From Sphingomonas yabuuchiae (GTDB lineage Bacteria > Pseudomonadota > Alphaproteobacteria > Sphingomonadales > Sphingomonadaceae): a stretch of 64,000 bases of DNA. Of the stretch, positions 1 through 8,299 are shown piece by piece. The position numbers and the translations under genes were made by a program. The notes under the pieces were generated by a model, which made no database searches, was not told the DNA's origin, and was given only the letters and a program-made list of their open reading frames with translations. Location of the stretch: NCBI RefSeq assembly GCF_014199595.1, contig NZ_JACHNX010000013.1, forward strand, positions 1 through 64,000. Direction: 5' to 3'. The number at the start of each line of letters is the position of its first letter. The first letter of the stretch is position 1.

Positions 1-75
1 ACACGCTACGATCGCTGCCCCACGGCCTTCTTTCCCGCCGTTGCTCTCGCGGCCACCGTCATCTTCTGGCTGTGA
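1..75 (+). CDS. C-terminal end of an unknown, possibly membrane-anchored protein (partial)
   Basis: The window opens inside a reading frame that runs without a stop to TGA at 73-75. Its last residues (ALAATVIFWL) are hydrophobic and could be a C-terminal membrane segment. Only 24 codons are visible, so neither family nor even coding status can be established. It may equally be the 5' part of the broken gene that follows, since the same frame stays open immediately after this stop. Confidence 0.2.
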   Translation, partial: TRYDRCPTAFFPAVALAATVIFWL

Positions 76-588
76 TCAACGAGTCCTGACCCTAGAATAG
101 ATGCGATCCTCGCCGATCAGCTATCCACCGCGTTTCTGAAATACCGCGTCGAGGCCATCGACAAGGCCGGGCCTCGCACCGTCGGAGCGTGGAAGCTCTA
201 CCCCATCCGCTACAATGTCTGCTTTGCGTCTCACGACTCCATCCAGCAGAAGGCCAAAGTCGATTATGTCAGCTGGGAGGGACCGGTCCAGGTCGTCATC
301 CAGATGATACCTGCCAAACCCATGGCCGCCAGCAAGGGCACGGGGACGATCGATCTTTATGGGGCACCGGGGCGCACGCCGCGCACCACCGAGGCCAATT
401 GGGTCGCCAAAGGGCCCGCCGTGCAATGGACATTCGACGTCGGCGCGCAAGACGAAGACTTCGTGATGCAGCTCCACCAGCTGGTCCTATCAACCCACAC
501 GACGCTGGACCGCATCGACGTGCCGCCTACCGACGCTGCTGTGTGGGTATTCCTCCAGGAATACCGCGATCCGCGAGACGCCAAATAG
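76..588 (+). pseudogene. Start-less paralog of the exported protein at 686-1495
   Basis: This frame is open from 76 to the TAG at 586-588, but its upstream part has no ATG, GTG or TTG. The first in-frame ATG (304) lies in the middle of conserved sequence. The translated stretch shares a core with the next gene: a Leu/Phe-rich helix, then 'AWKLYPIRYNVCF' here against 'VWAMYPIRRGICYV' there. The next gene has a clean signal peptide, which this copy lacks. I infer a tandem duplicate whose 5' end was lost or shifted out of frame by the stop at 73-75. No function is known for the family. An unusual start codon (ATA, CTG) cannot be excluded. Confidence 0.45.
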
Positions 589-632
589 CCCTGACCACCC
601 GATGTAGCCGGAAAGCGGCTGCGCCAGACATC

Positions 633-685
633 GACCGACCGTCTCCCATCCCCCGGTCCTTTGTCTCTTTTGGAAAGGCACATCC
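633..685. repeat. Duplicated 5' leader, copy 1
   Basis: The leader before the gene at 686 contains GTCTCCCATCC, then CGGTCCTTT and a GAAAGGCAC ribosome-binding region just before the ATG. Nearly the same series of blocks precedes the next gene at 1581, so the leader was duplicated with the gene or kept by selection. Confidence 0.55.
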
Positions 686-1495
686 ATGCCCCGACGTCAT
701 CTCGGCTGGGCGACCAGCCTCGTGCTGCTGGCCGCGGCCCCGGCAGCTTATGCCCAATACACCACAACCAACCCGCAAACGGTCTCCGATACCGACCGCT
801 TGTTCGACGAACCCTTCCGCCCGCTGACCCGGGGTTGGATGATGTGTACGGCCACCGAAGGCGTACGCCTCATCGAAGCGGGCCAGACCGACTTGGCAGC
901 TGCGCAACCGGCACGCATGGCCTGTACGCGCGAATGGGCCAACCTGCGCGGTGTAGTCGGCAAGGCCATCGGCCTGCCCCGTGCCGACCGCGCGCTGGGG
1001 CAGCTGTTCGAGAGCTTCAAACTCAAGCTGCGGGGTGACTATCTGGCCAGCCGTGTGACTGCGATCGATGCGGATGCCCCCCTCACTCTGGGGGTATGGG
1101 CCATGTACCCCATCCGCCGTGGCATCTGCTATGTCCGCACCCGTTCGTCGGACCGGCGCTATGAGTACAAGATCGGGCGCACGGACGGTGATCCGACCCT
1201 GCTGATCACCGGCTATAGCCGGGGGATAGTGACAAAGGGCGAAACCCGCGCCACCCTCGACATCATCAGTCCAGACAACACCCTGTCTCGCCCGGTCGAC
1301 ATCAGTTGGAAGCCCGTCGGCTCCGATATCCAATGGCAAATCCCACTTGGTGACGATCAGCTGACCGCCCTGACCCGGGCGACCAGCATTGCCTTGCGCT
1401 CGGGCGGCACCGTCAACCGCTTCCCCTTTCCCGACCTGCCCATGTCGGCGCGCGACTTCATCAGCAACTGCCCGGCACCCCTGCCCCGGCACTAG
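686..1495 (+). CDS. Exported protein of unknown function
   Basis: The protein has 269 residues. The N-terminus is a clear Sec signal peptide (hydrophobic run LVLLAAAPAAYA, cleavage expected after AYA near residue 23), so it should be periplasmic. The start ATG follows GAAAGGCAC at good spacing. The middle carries 'VWAMYPIRRGICYV', shared with the damaged gene just upstream, and four or five Cys residues occur in the mature part. I recognise no domain. It sits in a same-strand series with a broken paralog before it and a lipoprotein after it. The similar leaders suggest co-ordinated expression from separate promoters rather than one transcript. Confidence 0.75.
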   Translation: MPRRHLGWATSLVLLAAAPAAYAQYTTTNPQTVSDTDRLFDEPFRPLTRGWMMCTATEGVRLIEAGQTDLAAAQPARMACTREWANLRGVVGKAIGLPRADRALGQLFESFKLKLRGDYLASRVTAIDADAPLTLGVWAMYPIRRGICYVRTRSSDRRYEYKIGRTDGDPTLLITGYSRGIVTKGETRATLDIISPDNTLSRPVDISWKPVGSDIQWQIPLGDDQLTALTRATSIALRSGGTVNRFPFPDLPMSARDFISNCPAPLPRH

Positions 1496-1522
1496 CAGTC
1501 CATGCTGACGGTGCTTGGCGTG

Positions 1523-1580
1523 CCCGACCGCCCGCCGTCTCCCATCCACCAGTCCTTTTCCCGTCTGAAAGGCACACCCC
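1523..1580. repeat. Duplicated 5' leader, copy 2
   Basis: This is the counterpart of the leader at 633-685, with GTCTCCCATCC, then CAGTCCTTTT and GAAAGGCAC before the ATG at 1581. Similarity stops at the start codon, because the following coding regions differ. Confidence 0.55.
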
Positions 1581-2411
1581 ATGTCCAAAGCCATCATCAT
1601 GCTGGGCGCAGGTCTCATCCTGCTGCCCGGCTGCAAGCCTGCCGCCAATGACGCCAATGCGCTCCTTAAAGCCGGTGACGCACGCATCTGCGTGGCACCC
1701 GAAGTCGAAGACACGCTGCGCGAAATGATCGCGCCCAAGCCCGACTTGGCCAAAGCTTATTCGGTCACCTTCAGCAACGCCACTCTGGAGAGCTATGATC
1801 CCCAGGTCCACAAGGCCCAATCCAACACCAGCGTGACGGTTCAGGGCCCCGGCGGATCGCTGATCGACCATGCCCCGCTCAACATGGCGGTCGCCCCTTC
1901 AGCGCGTGACGACGGCCAGCTCCTCGTCACCGCCCAAGGCATTGATGCCTATCACCAGCAATTGGTCGACGATAATACCGAACGGGCCGAACGCGCAGCA
2001 TCCGAGGAAGCCGATAAGGCGGCCGAAGAAAAGCTGACCGCACTGGTCAAACCCGGTTGGCTGATAGGGCGTTGGGTGGGAGCAAAGACTGGCAGCGATG
2101 CCTGCTCACAAAAAGGCTATTTCGGCTTCATCAAAGGCGGCGTCGCAGACTTTGGCGATGGTGCCAGCTTCCGCTGGACGATGCAGGGTCGCCGGGTCAG
2201 TATGATCGGTACGAGCGGCAGTTTGACGTTTGATATCACAGACGCAGACAACGACACCATGTCCACGCTCTTCACCAATGGCGAAACGCAGGACTTCCGA
2301 CGCTGTGCCCCCAGCGAAATTCAGGCCGCCGGTCAGCCCGATCCCGAAACTGATATGCCGCCATCGGAAGATACACCTAGCGGCGACACGCCTATGCCAA
2401 GCATGGGATAA
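1581..2411 (+). CDS. Putative lipoprotein of unknown function
   Basis: The protein has 276 residues and a lipoprotein signal: Met-Ser-Lys, a hydrophobic stretch, then the lipobox LLPGC with the lipidated Cys at residue 17. A helical, charged stretch near residues 130-150 (AERAASEEADKAAEEK) could be a short coiled coil. The C-terminal half has a WxxGRWxG-like start and then a compact beta-rich segment. The last 30 residues are Pro/Asp/Thr-rich and probably disordered. The second half resembles small lipocalin-like periplasmic domains, but I cannot name a family. The leader matches that of the gene before it, which links the two in regulation. Confidence 0.75.
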   Translation: MSKAIIMLGAGLILLPGCKPAANDANALLKAGDARICVAPEVEDTLREMIAPKPDLAKAYSVTFSNATLESYDPQVHKAQSNTSVTVQGPGGSLIDHAPLNMAVAPSARDDGQLLVTAQGIDAYHQQLVDDNTERAERAASEEADKAAEEKLTALVKPGWLIGRWVGAKTGSDACSQKGYFGFIKGGVADFGDGASFRWTMQGRRVSMIGTSGSLTFDITDADNDTMSTLFTNGETQDFRRCAPSEIQAAGQPDPETDMPPSEDTPSGDTPMPSMG

Positions 2412-2439
2412 TTCGACCCGGTTGTGGACGTTCGCCGAC

Positions 2440-2600
2440 TCCTTTCAGCTCCCCACCTTCTGCCATTCATTCATGTTGGCAGCCGGGGAGGAGCTGAGCC
2501 CTAGCCTGCCCGATGAGCCGCCAACTTTCCCAAAAAGGATCGAGTTATGGGAAAGCGGAACGCCTCTCATAAACGTTCCCGAATGACGGCCATTCATTGC
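2440..2600. repeat. Intergenic repeat region (two repeat motifs)
   Basis: The gap between two convergent genes holds a CCATTCATTCATGTT core (2463-2477) flanked by CTCCCCACCTT and GGCAGCCGGGG. It also holds a second motif, GGATCGAGTTATGGGAAAGCG-like, at 2538-2560. Both recur in other gaps of this window (14215, 18937, 24392 and 10360, 11240). No coding potential is apparent. Confidence 0.5.
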
Positions 2601-2694
2601 TTGAGTCTGTGCCGACCGCCCAAACAACGACGCTTGGCCTCAGGCAAGCGCGGATAATCAGGATGTAGCGCTTGAGCCACAAGTTTTATCGGCC

Positions 2695-4101
2695 TCACTC
2701 CCAACCGCCGCCGAGTGCAAGGAAGAGGTCAATCTGCCGATCGACCAGGCTGGCGCGCGCGAACGACAGGCTTGTTTGCGCGTCGGCGTAGCTGGCCTGC
2801 GCGTTCAACACGTCGAGGAACGGTGTGCGACCGAAGCGTTGCAGCTTTTCGGCGTCCCCGCTTGCCTTGCCGGCAGCTCCCGCCGCGCGTTCCAGCGCGT
2901 CCAGTCGGTCGCGTGACCGCGCATAAGCGGACAGGGCGGTTTCGGTCTGTTGAAGGGCCAGCAACACAGAACCATCGAAGCCCGCGAGCGCGGCGTCGCC
3001 ATCAGCACCGGCCTCATCGATCCTCGCACGGACCGCCTTGCGGTCGGGAAAGGACCAGGAGACCAGCGGGCCGAGACTGAAGCCGAACGACGAAGGCGCC
3101 AGCGCACGGCCGACCGACGTGGCGGTTCCCGCCGAACCGCCGAGGCTGATACGGGGGTAAAGATCGGCTTCGGCGACTCCGATGCCGGCGGTCGCGGCAG
3201 CGAGCAGCCGTTCGGCTCGCCGGATGTCAGGGCGGCGCTTGAGCAGCATCGCACCGTCGCCGATCGGCAGCGGGCGACGGAGCGACGGTATCGTCGTGCA
3301 GCCTTCCAGCTCGCGTGGATAGTCGGCCGGAACGCGTCCCATCAGCGCCGCCAGCGCGAACAGCGCGGCACGCCGGTCGGCGAGGATGTCGGGGATGGTG
3401 GCTTCACTGGCGAAGACGGCTGCGCGTGCGCGATCGCTGTCGAAGCGTGTCCCGCGGCCGCCGCGCACCATTCGTAACGCCACGTCGAGGGTCGAACGCT
3501 GGATCGTGACGACGTGCCGCGCAGCGGCGAGCGCGACGCCGTCGGCGCAGACGCGCGCATAATTGCGGGTGACAGCCGCCGCCACGACCACGCGCACATG
3601 GTCGCGCGCGGCAAGTGTCGCCTCTGCCTGTGCGTTCGCCGCCTCGATCCCCCGACGGATGCCGCCCGCCAGATCGAGCGGGTAGTTGAGATCGAAGCCG
3701 AGCGCGTAGCTGAGCGGCGCCGGCAAGGTCCCGGTCGGCCCGCCGATGCGGGCGCCCGCCGCCTGGCCGCTGATGCCCGTCGTGACTGTGCGCGCGGCCG
3801 CGGCCTCGCGCACGATCGCGCTCGCCCGGCGCAGATTGGCATCGGCCACGTGCAAATCGGTGTTGGCGCCAAGTGCTTCGGTCACATAGGCATTGAGCCG
3901 GGTATCGCCGTAGAGACGCCACCAATGCGGTGGCAGGTCTGCCTGGGTCACGGCAGGATCTCGACTGCCCAAGAACGGCGCGGACGCCTGCGGTCGATTG
4001 ACGATGGCTGCGGGCGGTATGCGGTAGTCCGGTCCCGCTACGCAGCCGGCGGCCAGCAGCGCAAGGCTCGCCACGAAGGTGGGTGCGAGCAGGCGCCTCA
4101 C
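2695..4101 (-). CDS. Outer membrane efflux lipoprotein, NodT/RND-type OMF
   Basis: The protein has 468 residues. It is a TolC-like outer membrane channel that should connect with the HlyD protein encoded upstream to export small molecules. The start is GTG at 4101, overlapping the stop of the HlyD gene (GTGA). From there a lipoprotein signal follows with the lipobox LLAAGC and Cys20. The reading frame extends further upstream, but that part is low-complexity Arg/Asp sequence antisense to nothing useful. The body has the repeated long helices of OEP domains, with the conserved 'GVAEADLYPRISLGG' segment and 'RRPDIRRAERLL' typical of NodT proteins. It is the last gene of a four-gene operon. Confidence 0.9.
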   Translation of the reverse strand: MRRLLAPTFVASLALLAAGCVAGPDYRIPPAAIVNRPQASAPFLGSRDPAVTQADLPPHWWRLYGDTRLNAYVTEALGANTDLHVADANLRRASAIVREAAAARTVTTGISGQAAGARIGGPTGTLPAPLSYALGFDLNYPLDLAGGIRRGIEAANAQAEATLAARDHVRVVVAAAVTRNYARVCADGVALAAARHVVTIQRSTLDVALRMVRGGRGTRFDSDRARAAVFASEATIPDILADRRAALFALAALMGRVPADYPRELEGCTTIPSLRRPLPIGDGAMLLKRRPDIRRAERLLAAATAGIGVAEADLYPRISLGGSAGTATSVGRALAPSSFGFSLGPLVSWSFPDRKAVRARIDEAGADGDAALAGFDGSVLLALQQTETALSAYARSRDRLDALERAAGAAGKASGDAEKLQRFGRTPFLDVLNAQASYADAQTSLSFARASLVDRQIDLFLALGGGWE

Positions 4102-4988
4102 GGGCGGCCTCCCGCCGCGATCGCGGCGGGCACGATCTCGACCGTCGCGGTCCGCCCCGCGATCAGGCGCGTCGTCGCGGGCATCCGGTCGATATGCACG
4201 CGGACCGGGATACGCTGGGCGAGCCGTACCCAAGAGAAGGTCGGCGCGACTTTGGGTAGGAGGTTGCCGGTATCGTCGCGCTGGTCGTCGGCGATCGCAG
4301 CGGCGATACTCTCGACATGGCCGAGGATCTCGCCATCGTCGCCCATCAGGCGAATGCGGGCGCGATCTCCGATGGCCACGTTGTGCAGCTTCGTCTCTTC
4401 GAAATAGCCTTCGATCCGGAGCGAGGCGGTGTCGACAAGCGCCATCGCCTGCGCCCCCGCCGCGAGATAGTCGCCGGGGTGGATGTCGAGGTTGGTGACG
4501 GTGCCGGCAACAGTGGCACGGATTTCGGTACGCTGCATATCGACCATCGCGACGTTGCGGTCGGCGATCGCGCGCGCCAGTGCCGCTTCGGCTGTCCTGA
4601 CTTTGGCGACATTCTGCTCGCGCGCCTCGGTCGCGACGAGATCTCCGAGCGCAAGATCGCGCCGCGCTTCCTTACGTGCTTGTTCGAGTTGCGCTTGAGC
4701 CTCGGCGATGGCGGCATCGGCGCGGCCGATAGCGGCGGTGAGGCGTGGCCGGTCGAGGACGATTAGCAGCTGCCCGGGACGGACGACCTGATTGTCGCGG
4801 ACCGGCACCTGGGTGACGAGACCGCCGACGTCGGTCGAGATGCGCACCACGTCGGCACGGACACGACCGTCGCGGGTCCACGGCGTGCGTTGGTGACGGT
4901 CCCACAGGTGCAGCGCCACCAGCGCGGCGATAGCGACAAGCGAAAGCGTAACGGCGTAGCGCCCGAGCAAGGCGAGATATGGCTTCAT
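4098..4988 (-). CDS. HlyD/AaeA-type periplasmic adaptor of an efflux pump
   Basis: The protein has 296 residues. One N-terminal membrane helix (about residues 10-30) anchors it in the inner membrane. A biotinyl-lipoyl-like half motif follows (GGLVTQVPVRDNQVV), then a long coiled coil (AIAEAQAQLEQARKEAR), and the second half motif (TVTNLDIHPGDYL). It would bridge the FUSC pump and the outer membrane factor. The start overlaps the end of the DUF1656 gene, and its stop overlaps the start of the outer membrane gene, so translation is probably coupled. It resembles E. coli AaeA in size and context, but I do not assign the symbol. Confidence 0.92.
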   Translation of the reverse strand: MKPYLALLGRYAVTLSLVAIAALVALHLWDRHQRTPWTRDGRVRADVVRISTDVGGLVTQVPVRDNQVVRPGQLLIVLDRPRLTAAIGRADAAIAEAQAQLEQARKEARRDLALGDLVATEAREQNVAKVRTAEAALARAIADRNVAMVDMQRTEIRATVAGTVTNLDIHPGDYLAAGAQAMALVDTASLRIEGYFEETKLHNVAIGDRARIRLMGDDGEILGHVESIAAAIADDQRDDTGNLLPKVAPTFSWVRLAQRIPVRVHIDRMPATTRLIAGRTATVEIVPAAIAAGGRP

Positions 4989-5200
4989 TGGAGTAATCCA
5001 GTGGCAGGCAGGCTCTGCACGAGCAGGCCGAAGACGATGACGAGGACGGCAAGCTCGACGACGGGCGGCAAGGCGAGCCGCCGAGATGCGCCGGTGGCAG
5101 AAAGCAGACGAAGAATCGCGACCGTCAGCACCAGCGCCAAGCAGGCGACTGCCAGCAGACCGGGAATGAGCACGCCACCGATGACGATGTCGGAGATCAT
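4985..5200 (-). CDS. DUF1656 small membrane protein (AaeX-like)
   Basis: The protein has 71 residues and two hydrophobic segments (about 7-30 and 48-65), with a basic, Pro-containing loop between them. DUF1656 proteins are found almost only between FUSC-type pumps and their HlyD adaptors, as here. Their exact role is unknown; they are thought to be accessory inner membrane subunits. The gene overlaps both neighbours by four bases, consistent with one polycistronic unit. Confidence 0.9.
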   Translation of the reverse strand: MISDIVIGGVLIPGLLAVACLALVLTVAILRLLSATGASRRLALPPVVELAVLVIVFGLLVQSLPATGLLQ

Positions 5201-7332
5201 GCCGCGACCTCGCCCTGTGGCACCGGCGCCAGCGCGAACCGCAGGTCAGTGAGTGGATCGAGCAGCGCGCGATCTGCCTCTGCCGCGTCGGCGATCCGCG
5301 CGGCCATCGCGTCGACACTGCGGCTGAGTTCGGCGAGGCTCGGCGCGCTGGCACTCCCAAAATGTGCCGCGACGTCCGCCAGCACCGCCCGCGCGTCGTC
5401 CGCGACCGCTCCGCCCTGCCGACCGAGCCGACGATGCAACCGTCCCGCCGCATGCCCGATGCGCAGGTGGCGCAAGGTCTCATCCAGCGTCGCCTTCGTC
5501 GGCCGCGCCGACAGGGCGAGCCGCGGCATCAGCAGCGCGGCGCGGTCGATCATCAGCCCGGTCCATGCCGCCTCTGCGGGACCACCGCCTCGCGCGCGGC
5601 GTGCCACGTCGCGGCGACCGAGCCGCAGCAGGCGGTGGATGGCGGCATCGGGGGCGACGGTCTGAAACAGCGCCATACTCACCGTGCCGAAGCCGACGCC
5701 CACGAACAGGGCGATGCTGCTGTTGACGGCGTCGGCGAAATCGCCGCCATATTCTGCCCCCAGCCCGACCAAGATCGGAATTGTCAACGTCATGCCGAGC
5801 GCCATGAAGGCGGTTGCGGGCCGCGCCTGCAAAGATCCGGCGAATAGGAAGGTGGGTGCAAGCACAGCGAGCAGGGTTGGGAAGTCGAAGACGCGCGGCA
5901 GGATGACGAAGCTGTAGGCCAGGCTGATCGCGACGCCGTAGATCGAGCCGACAATGTACTTTCGGACGAAGGGAACGGGATTGTCGACATTGCCGAACAG
6001 CGCGCAGGTAACCCCCAGCATCGATACAGCCAGCCCGCCATCGGGCCATGCCGACCAAATCCAGGCGAAACAGCCGAGCGTGATCCCGACGATGGCGCCC
6101 GCCCCGGCGCGTGCCGCCATGACGGGATCGCGGTGGAAAACGTAGCCTTTAACCCGCTTCTTGACGAAGAGCGGCTCTACCGCGCACGGCGACGCCCCCG
6201 TGATTACCTCATGCCAAAGCCGGTCGCCGTCGTGGAGCAGGCCGACCAGGTCGGCGAGGTGCCCCGCGACATTGGCCGACTGCGCATCTCCGATGTCGGA
6301 TTCACCGTGTGCGAGCGAACGGGCATGACGGATCAACCAGAGCGCGCCCGCCTCCCGCTCGACAAGTTCGTCCGAGGCGATCCAGGCGCGAACGTCAAGC
6401 ACGAGCTGCGCCAGTTTCACCGGCATGCCCAAGCGACGAGCACGAAGGGCATCGATCCGCTCCTCGACGTCGGCTAGGAGCGGCAGCAGCCGCGCCAGTC
6501 GGTCGTGCAGCAGCTGCACCGACGCAGCACTTGGCCTTCCCGCGACCGGATCATAGGGAAGGTGCGTCGCCAGCCCCCGCAGCGTGAGCAGGTCTAGGGC
6601 CAGCCGGTGGCGGTCCTCGCGGCGCTCGTCCTCCGAAACCTCACGCAGCGCGTCGCCAGCGAGCTGGCGGGCATCGCGCAACGTTGCCGCCAGCTTCGCC
6701 TTTAATTGGCCGGTCATTGGTCGAGGCATCACATAGCGATGGACCAGCACCGCACACAGGATCCCAAGTGCGATCTCCTGCACCCGCACCGATGCGGTAT
6801 CGAAGATTGTGTCCGGTGCCGCGACGGCGGGGAAGCCGATCAGGCTGGCGGTGTAACCGGACAGCACGAAGGCATAGGCGCGGGGTGTCCGGTCGAGCAG
6901 CGACAGGAACAGGCACAGGCCGATCCATCCGGCCAGCACCACGCTGCACACCAGCGGCTCGTTCGCGAATGTCGGGATGATCGCCACCGTCGCGATCGCA
7001 CCGACCAGCGTGCCCGCCAGCCGGTAGACGCCACGCCCCAGCGAGGCTCCGGCGCTAGGCTGCGACACAAGGTAGACTGTGACGATCGCCCAAGACGGGC
7101 GCGGCAGCCCGATGCGAAGCGCGACATAATAGGCCAGCAGCGCGGCAACGAAGCTCTTGGCGGCGAACAGTAGCGCCTCGACGTCCGTCTTGACGACCGG
7201 GTTGCGCAGCGGGTTGCGCAGCGGGTTGCGCAGCGGGTTGCGCAGCGGGTTCCGCCATCGCGGCCACTGCCACTGGGGCAGCGCGATTTCGGGTCCGATC
7301 CACCCGCCATACCAGAAAAGCCAGTATCCCAT
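5197..7332 (-). CDS. FUSC family / aromatic-acid exporter (AaeB-like) inner membrane pump
   Basis: The protein has 711 residues. It has two membrane bundles (about residues 50-190 and 380-530), each followed by a cytoplasmic helical region, which is the FUSC/AaeB architecture. These proteins export aromatic carboxylic acids or similar weak acids with an HlyD partner. The ATG at 7332 is the only plausible start before the conserved 'DVEALLFAAKSFVAALLAYY' region. This leaves an odd 45-residue N-terminal tail rich in Trp with four tandem RNPL units from a 12-bp DNA repeat. The operon is divergent from an AraC regulator 76 bp away, which probably controls it in response to the substrate. Confidence 0.9.
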   Translation of the reverse strand: MGYWLFWYGGWIGPEIALPQWQWPRWRNPLRNPLRNPLRNPLRNPVVKTDVEALLFAAKSFVAALLAYYVALRIGLPRPSWAIVTVYLVSQPSAGASLGRGVYRLAGTLVGAIATVAIIPTFANEPLVCSVVLAGWIGLCLFLSLLDRTPRAYAFVLSGYTASLIGFPAVAAPDTIFDTASVRVQEIALGILCAVLVHRYVMPRPMTGQLKAKLAATLRDARQLAGDALREVSEDERREDRHRLALDLLTLRGLATHLPYDPVAGRPSAASVQLLHDRLARLLPLLADVEERIDALRARRLGMPVKLAQLVLDVRAWIASDELVEREAGALWLIRHARSLAHGESDIGDAQSANVAGHLADLVGLLHDGDRLWHEVITGASPCAVEPLFVKKRVKGYVFHRDPVMAARAGAGAIVGITLGCFAWIWSAWPDGGLAVSMLGVTCALFGNVDNPVPFVRKYIVGSIYGVAISLAYSFVILPRVFDFPTLLAVLAPTFLFAGSLQARPATAFMALGMTLTIPILVGLGAEYGGDFADAVNSSIALFVGVGFGTVSMALFQTVAPDAAIHRLLRLGRRDVARRARGGGPAEAAWTGLMIDRAALLMPRLALSARPTKATLDETLRHLRIGHAAGRLHRRLGRQGGAVADDARAVLADVAAHFGSASAPSLAELSRSVDAMAARIADAAEADRALLDPLTDLRFALAPVPQGEVAA
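7199..7251. repeat. 12-bp in-frame tandem repeat inside the FUSC gene
   Basis: The unit GGGTTGCGCAGC occurs four times without change from 7199 to 7246, followed by a partial fifth copy. Read on the minus strand it encodes repeating Leu-Arg-Asn-Pro in the N-terminal tail of the pump. Copy-number change would add or remove four residues without a frameshift. Confidence 0.9.
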
Positions 7333-7408
7333 CGCTTGTTGATAGTCACTCTCAGCAAGCTATGATATTAGCTATCCAGCCAATCTATCCCTATAAACTG
7401 CCATCTTG
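7333..7408. promoter_or_regulatory. Divergent control region of the efflux operon and AraC gene
   Basis: The two genes start 76 bp apart on opposite strands. The gap contains the inverted repeat AGCTA (7358-7362) / TAGCT (7369-7373) inside an AT-richer stretch. That is a reasonable but unproven operator for the AraC protein. Confidence 0.35.
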
Positions 7409-8197
7409 ATGTCACGACCTATGTTAGCCACTGCCATCCTGGATCCGGACGCGGCGGACGCGACCGCGATCGCGCACCGGCTCGACTTCACCGACCATGC
7501 CGCCGAAGTGCCCACCCATGTCCATCGCAAGGCGCAGCTGATCCTGGCGTCGCACGGCGCGGTCACCTGTATCGCCGCGGACGATGTGTGGATCGTGCCG
7601 CCGGGCTGCGGCATCTGGATTCCGGGCGGGGTGCCGCACAGCGCACGCGCGACCGCGAATGCGCGGGTCGACTATCTGTTCGTCGAGCCCGGCGCGAGCA
7701 GGCTTCCCGACCATTGCTGCGCACTGGAGTTGACCGCGATGATCCGCGCGATGATCGATCGCCTAGCGCACGAGCCGAGCGACTATTCCCCGGACGGACA
7801 TGCCGCCCGCCTGGCCCGGGTGATGCTTGACGAGCTGGCCGAAATGCCGCGCCGGCGCCTGAACCTGCCGGTGTCGGGCGATAGCAGGATTCGCGCCATC
7901 GCCGACGCGCTGACCGCCGCGCCGTCGGACCGCAGCACGCTCGCCAGCTGGGCCATCCGCGTCGCGATGAGCGAGCGGTCGCTGGCGCGGCTGATGCTGC
8001 GCGAGACCGGCCTGACCTTCGGCCGCTGGCGCCAACAGCTCCACCTCGTCGTTGCGTTACGCGAGCTGGCGAGCGGCGCCAGCGTCCAGCAGGTCGCGGC
8101 CGAATTGGGCTACGATTCGGTCAACGCGTTCATCACGATGTTCCGCAAGGCGCTCGGCACCACGCCAGCACAGTATTTTGTGCAGCGCCGGGCATGA
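7409..8197 (+). CDS. AraC family transcriptional regulator
   Basis: The protein has 262 residues. The N-terminal half is a cupin-like sensor domain (residues about 20-95, with 'PTHVHRKAQLILASHG' and 'WIVPPGCGIWIPGGVPHS'). The C-terminal 100 residues carry two helix-turn-helix motifs (the second is 'VQQVAAELGYDSVNAFITMFRKALGTTPAQYF'). This is the compact AraC type that often controls a neighbouring efflux gene. It is transcribed away from the FUSC operon and probably activates it when an aromatic or organic acid binds the cupin. A TTG directly precedes the ATG at 7409; I take the ATG. Confidence 0.92.
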   Translation: MSRPMLATAILDPDAADATAIAHRLDFTDHAAEVPTHVHRKAQLILASHGAVTCIAADDVWIVPPGCGIWIPGGVPHSARATANARVDYLFVEPGASRLPDHCCALELTAMIRAMIDRLAHEPSDYSPDGHAARLARVMLDELAEMPRRRLNLPVSGDSRIRAIADALTAAPSDRSTLASWAIRVAMSERSLARLMLRETGLTFGRWRQQLHLVVALRELASGASVQQVAAELGYDSVNAFITMFRKALGTTPAQYFVQRRA

Positions 8198-8299
8198 ACT
8201 GCTCTGATCGCGGAAACCTCGCCGCCTCACGCGGTAAGACGCGCTCATCCGGATCGCGAGCGGTCGCTCACCCCAGCAACGTTCCGATCTGTCCTCTCT

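Noticed and set aside
527..1753. 408-codon minus-strand frame
   Set aside because: It covers two plus-strand genes with signal peptides and ribosome sites. Its translation has no recognisable domain.
7199..7251. Regular repeats considered as a CRISPR array
   Set aside because: The units are contiguous 12-mers without spacers and lie inside a coding region.
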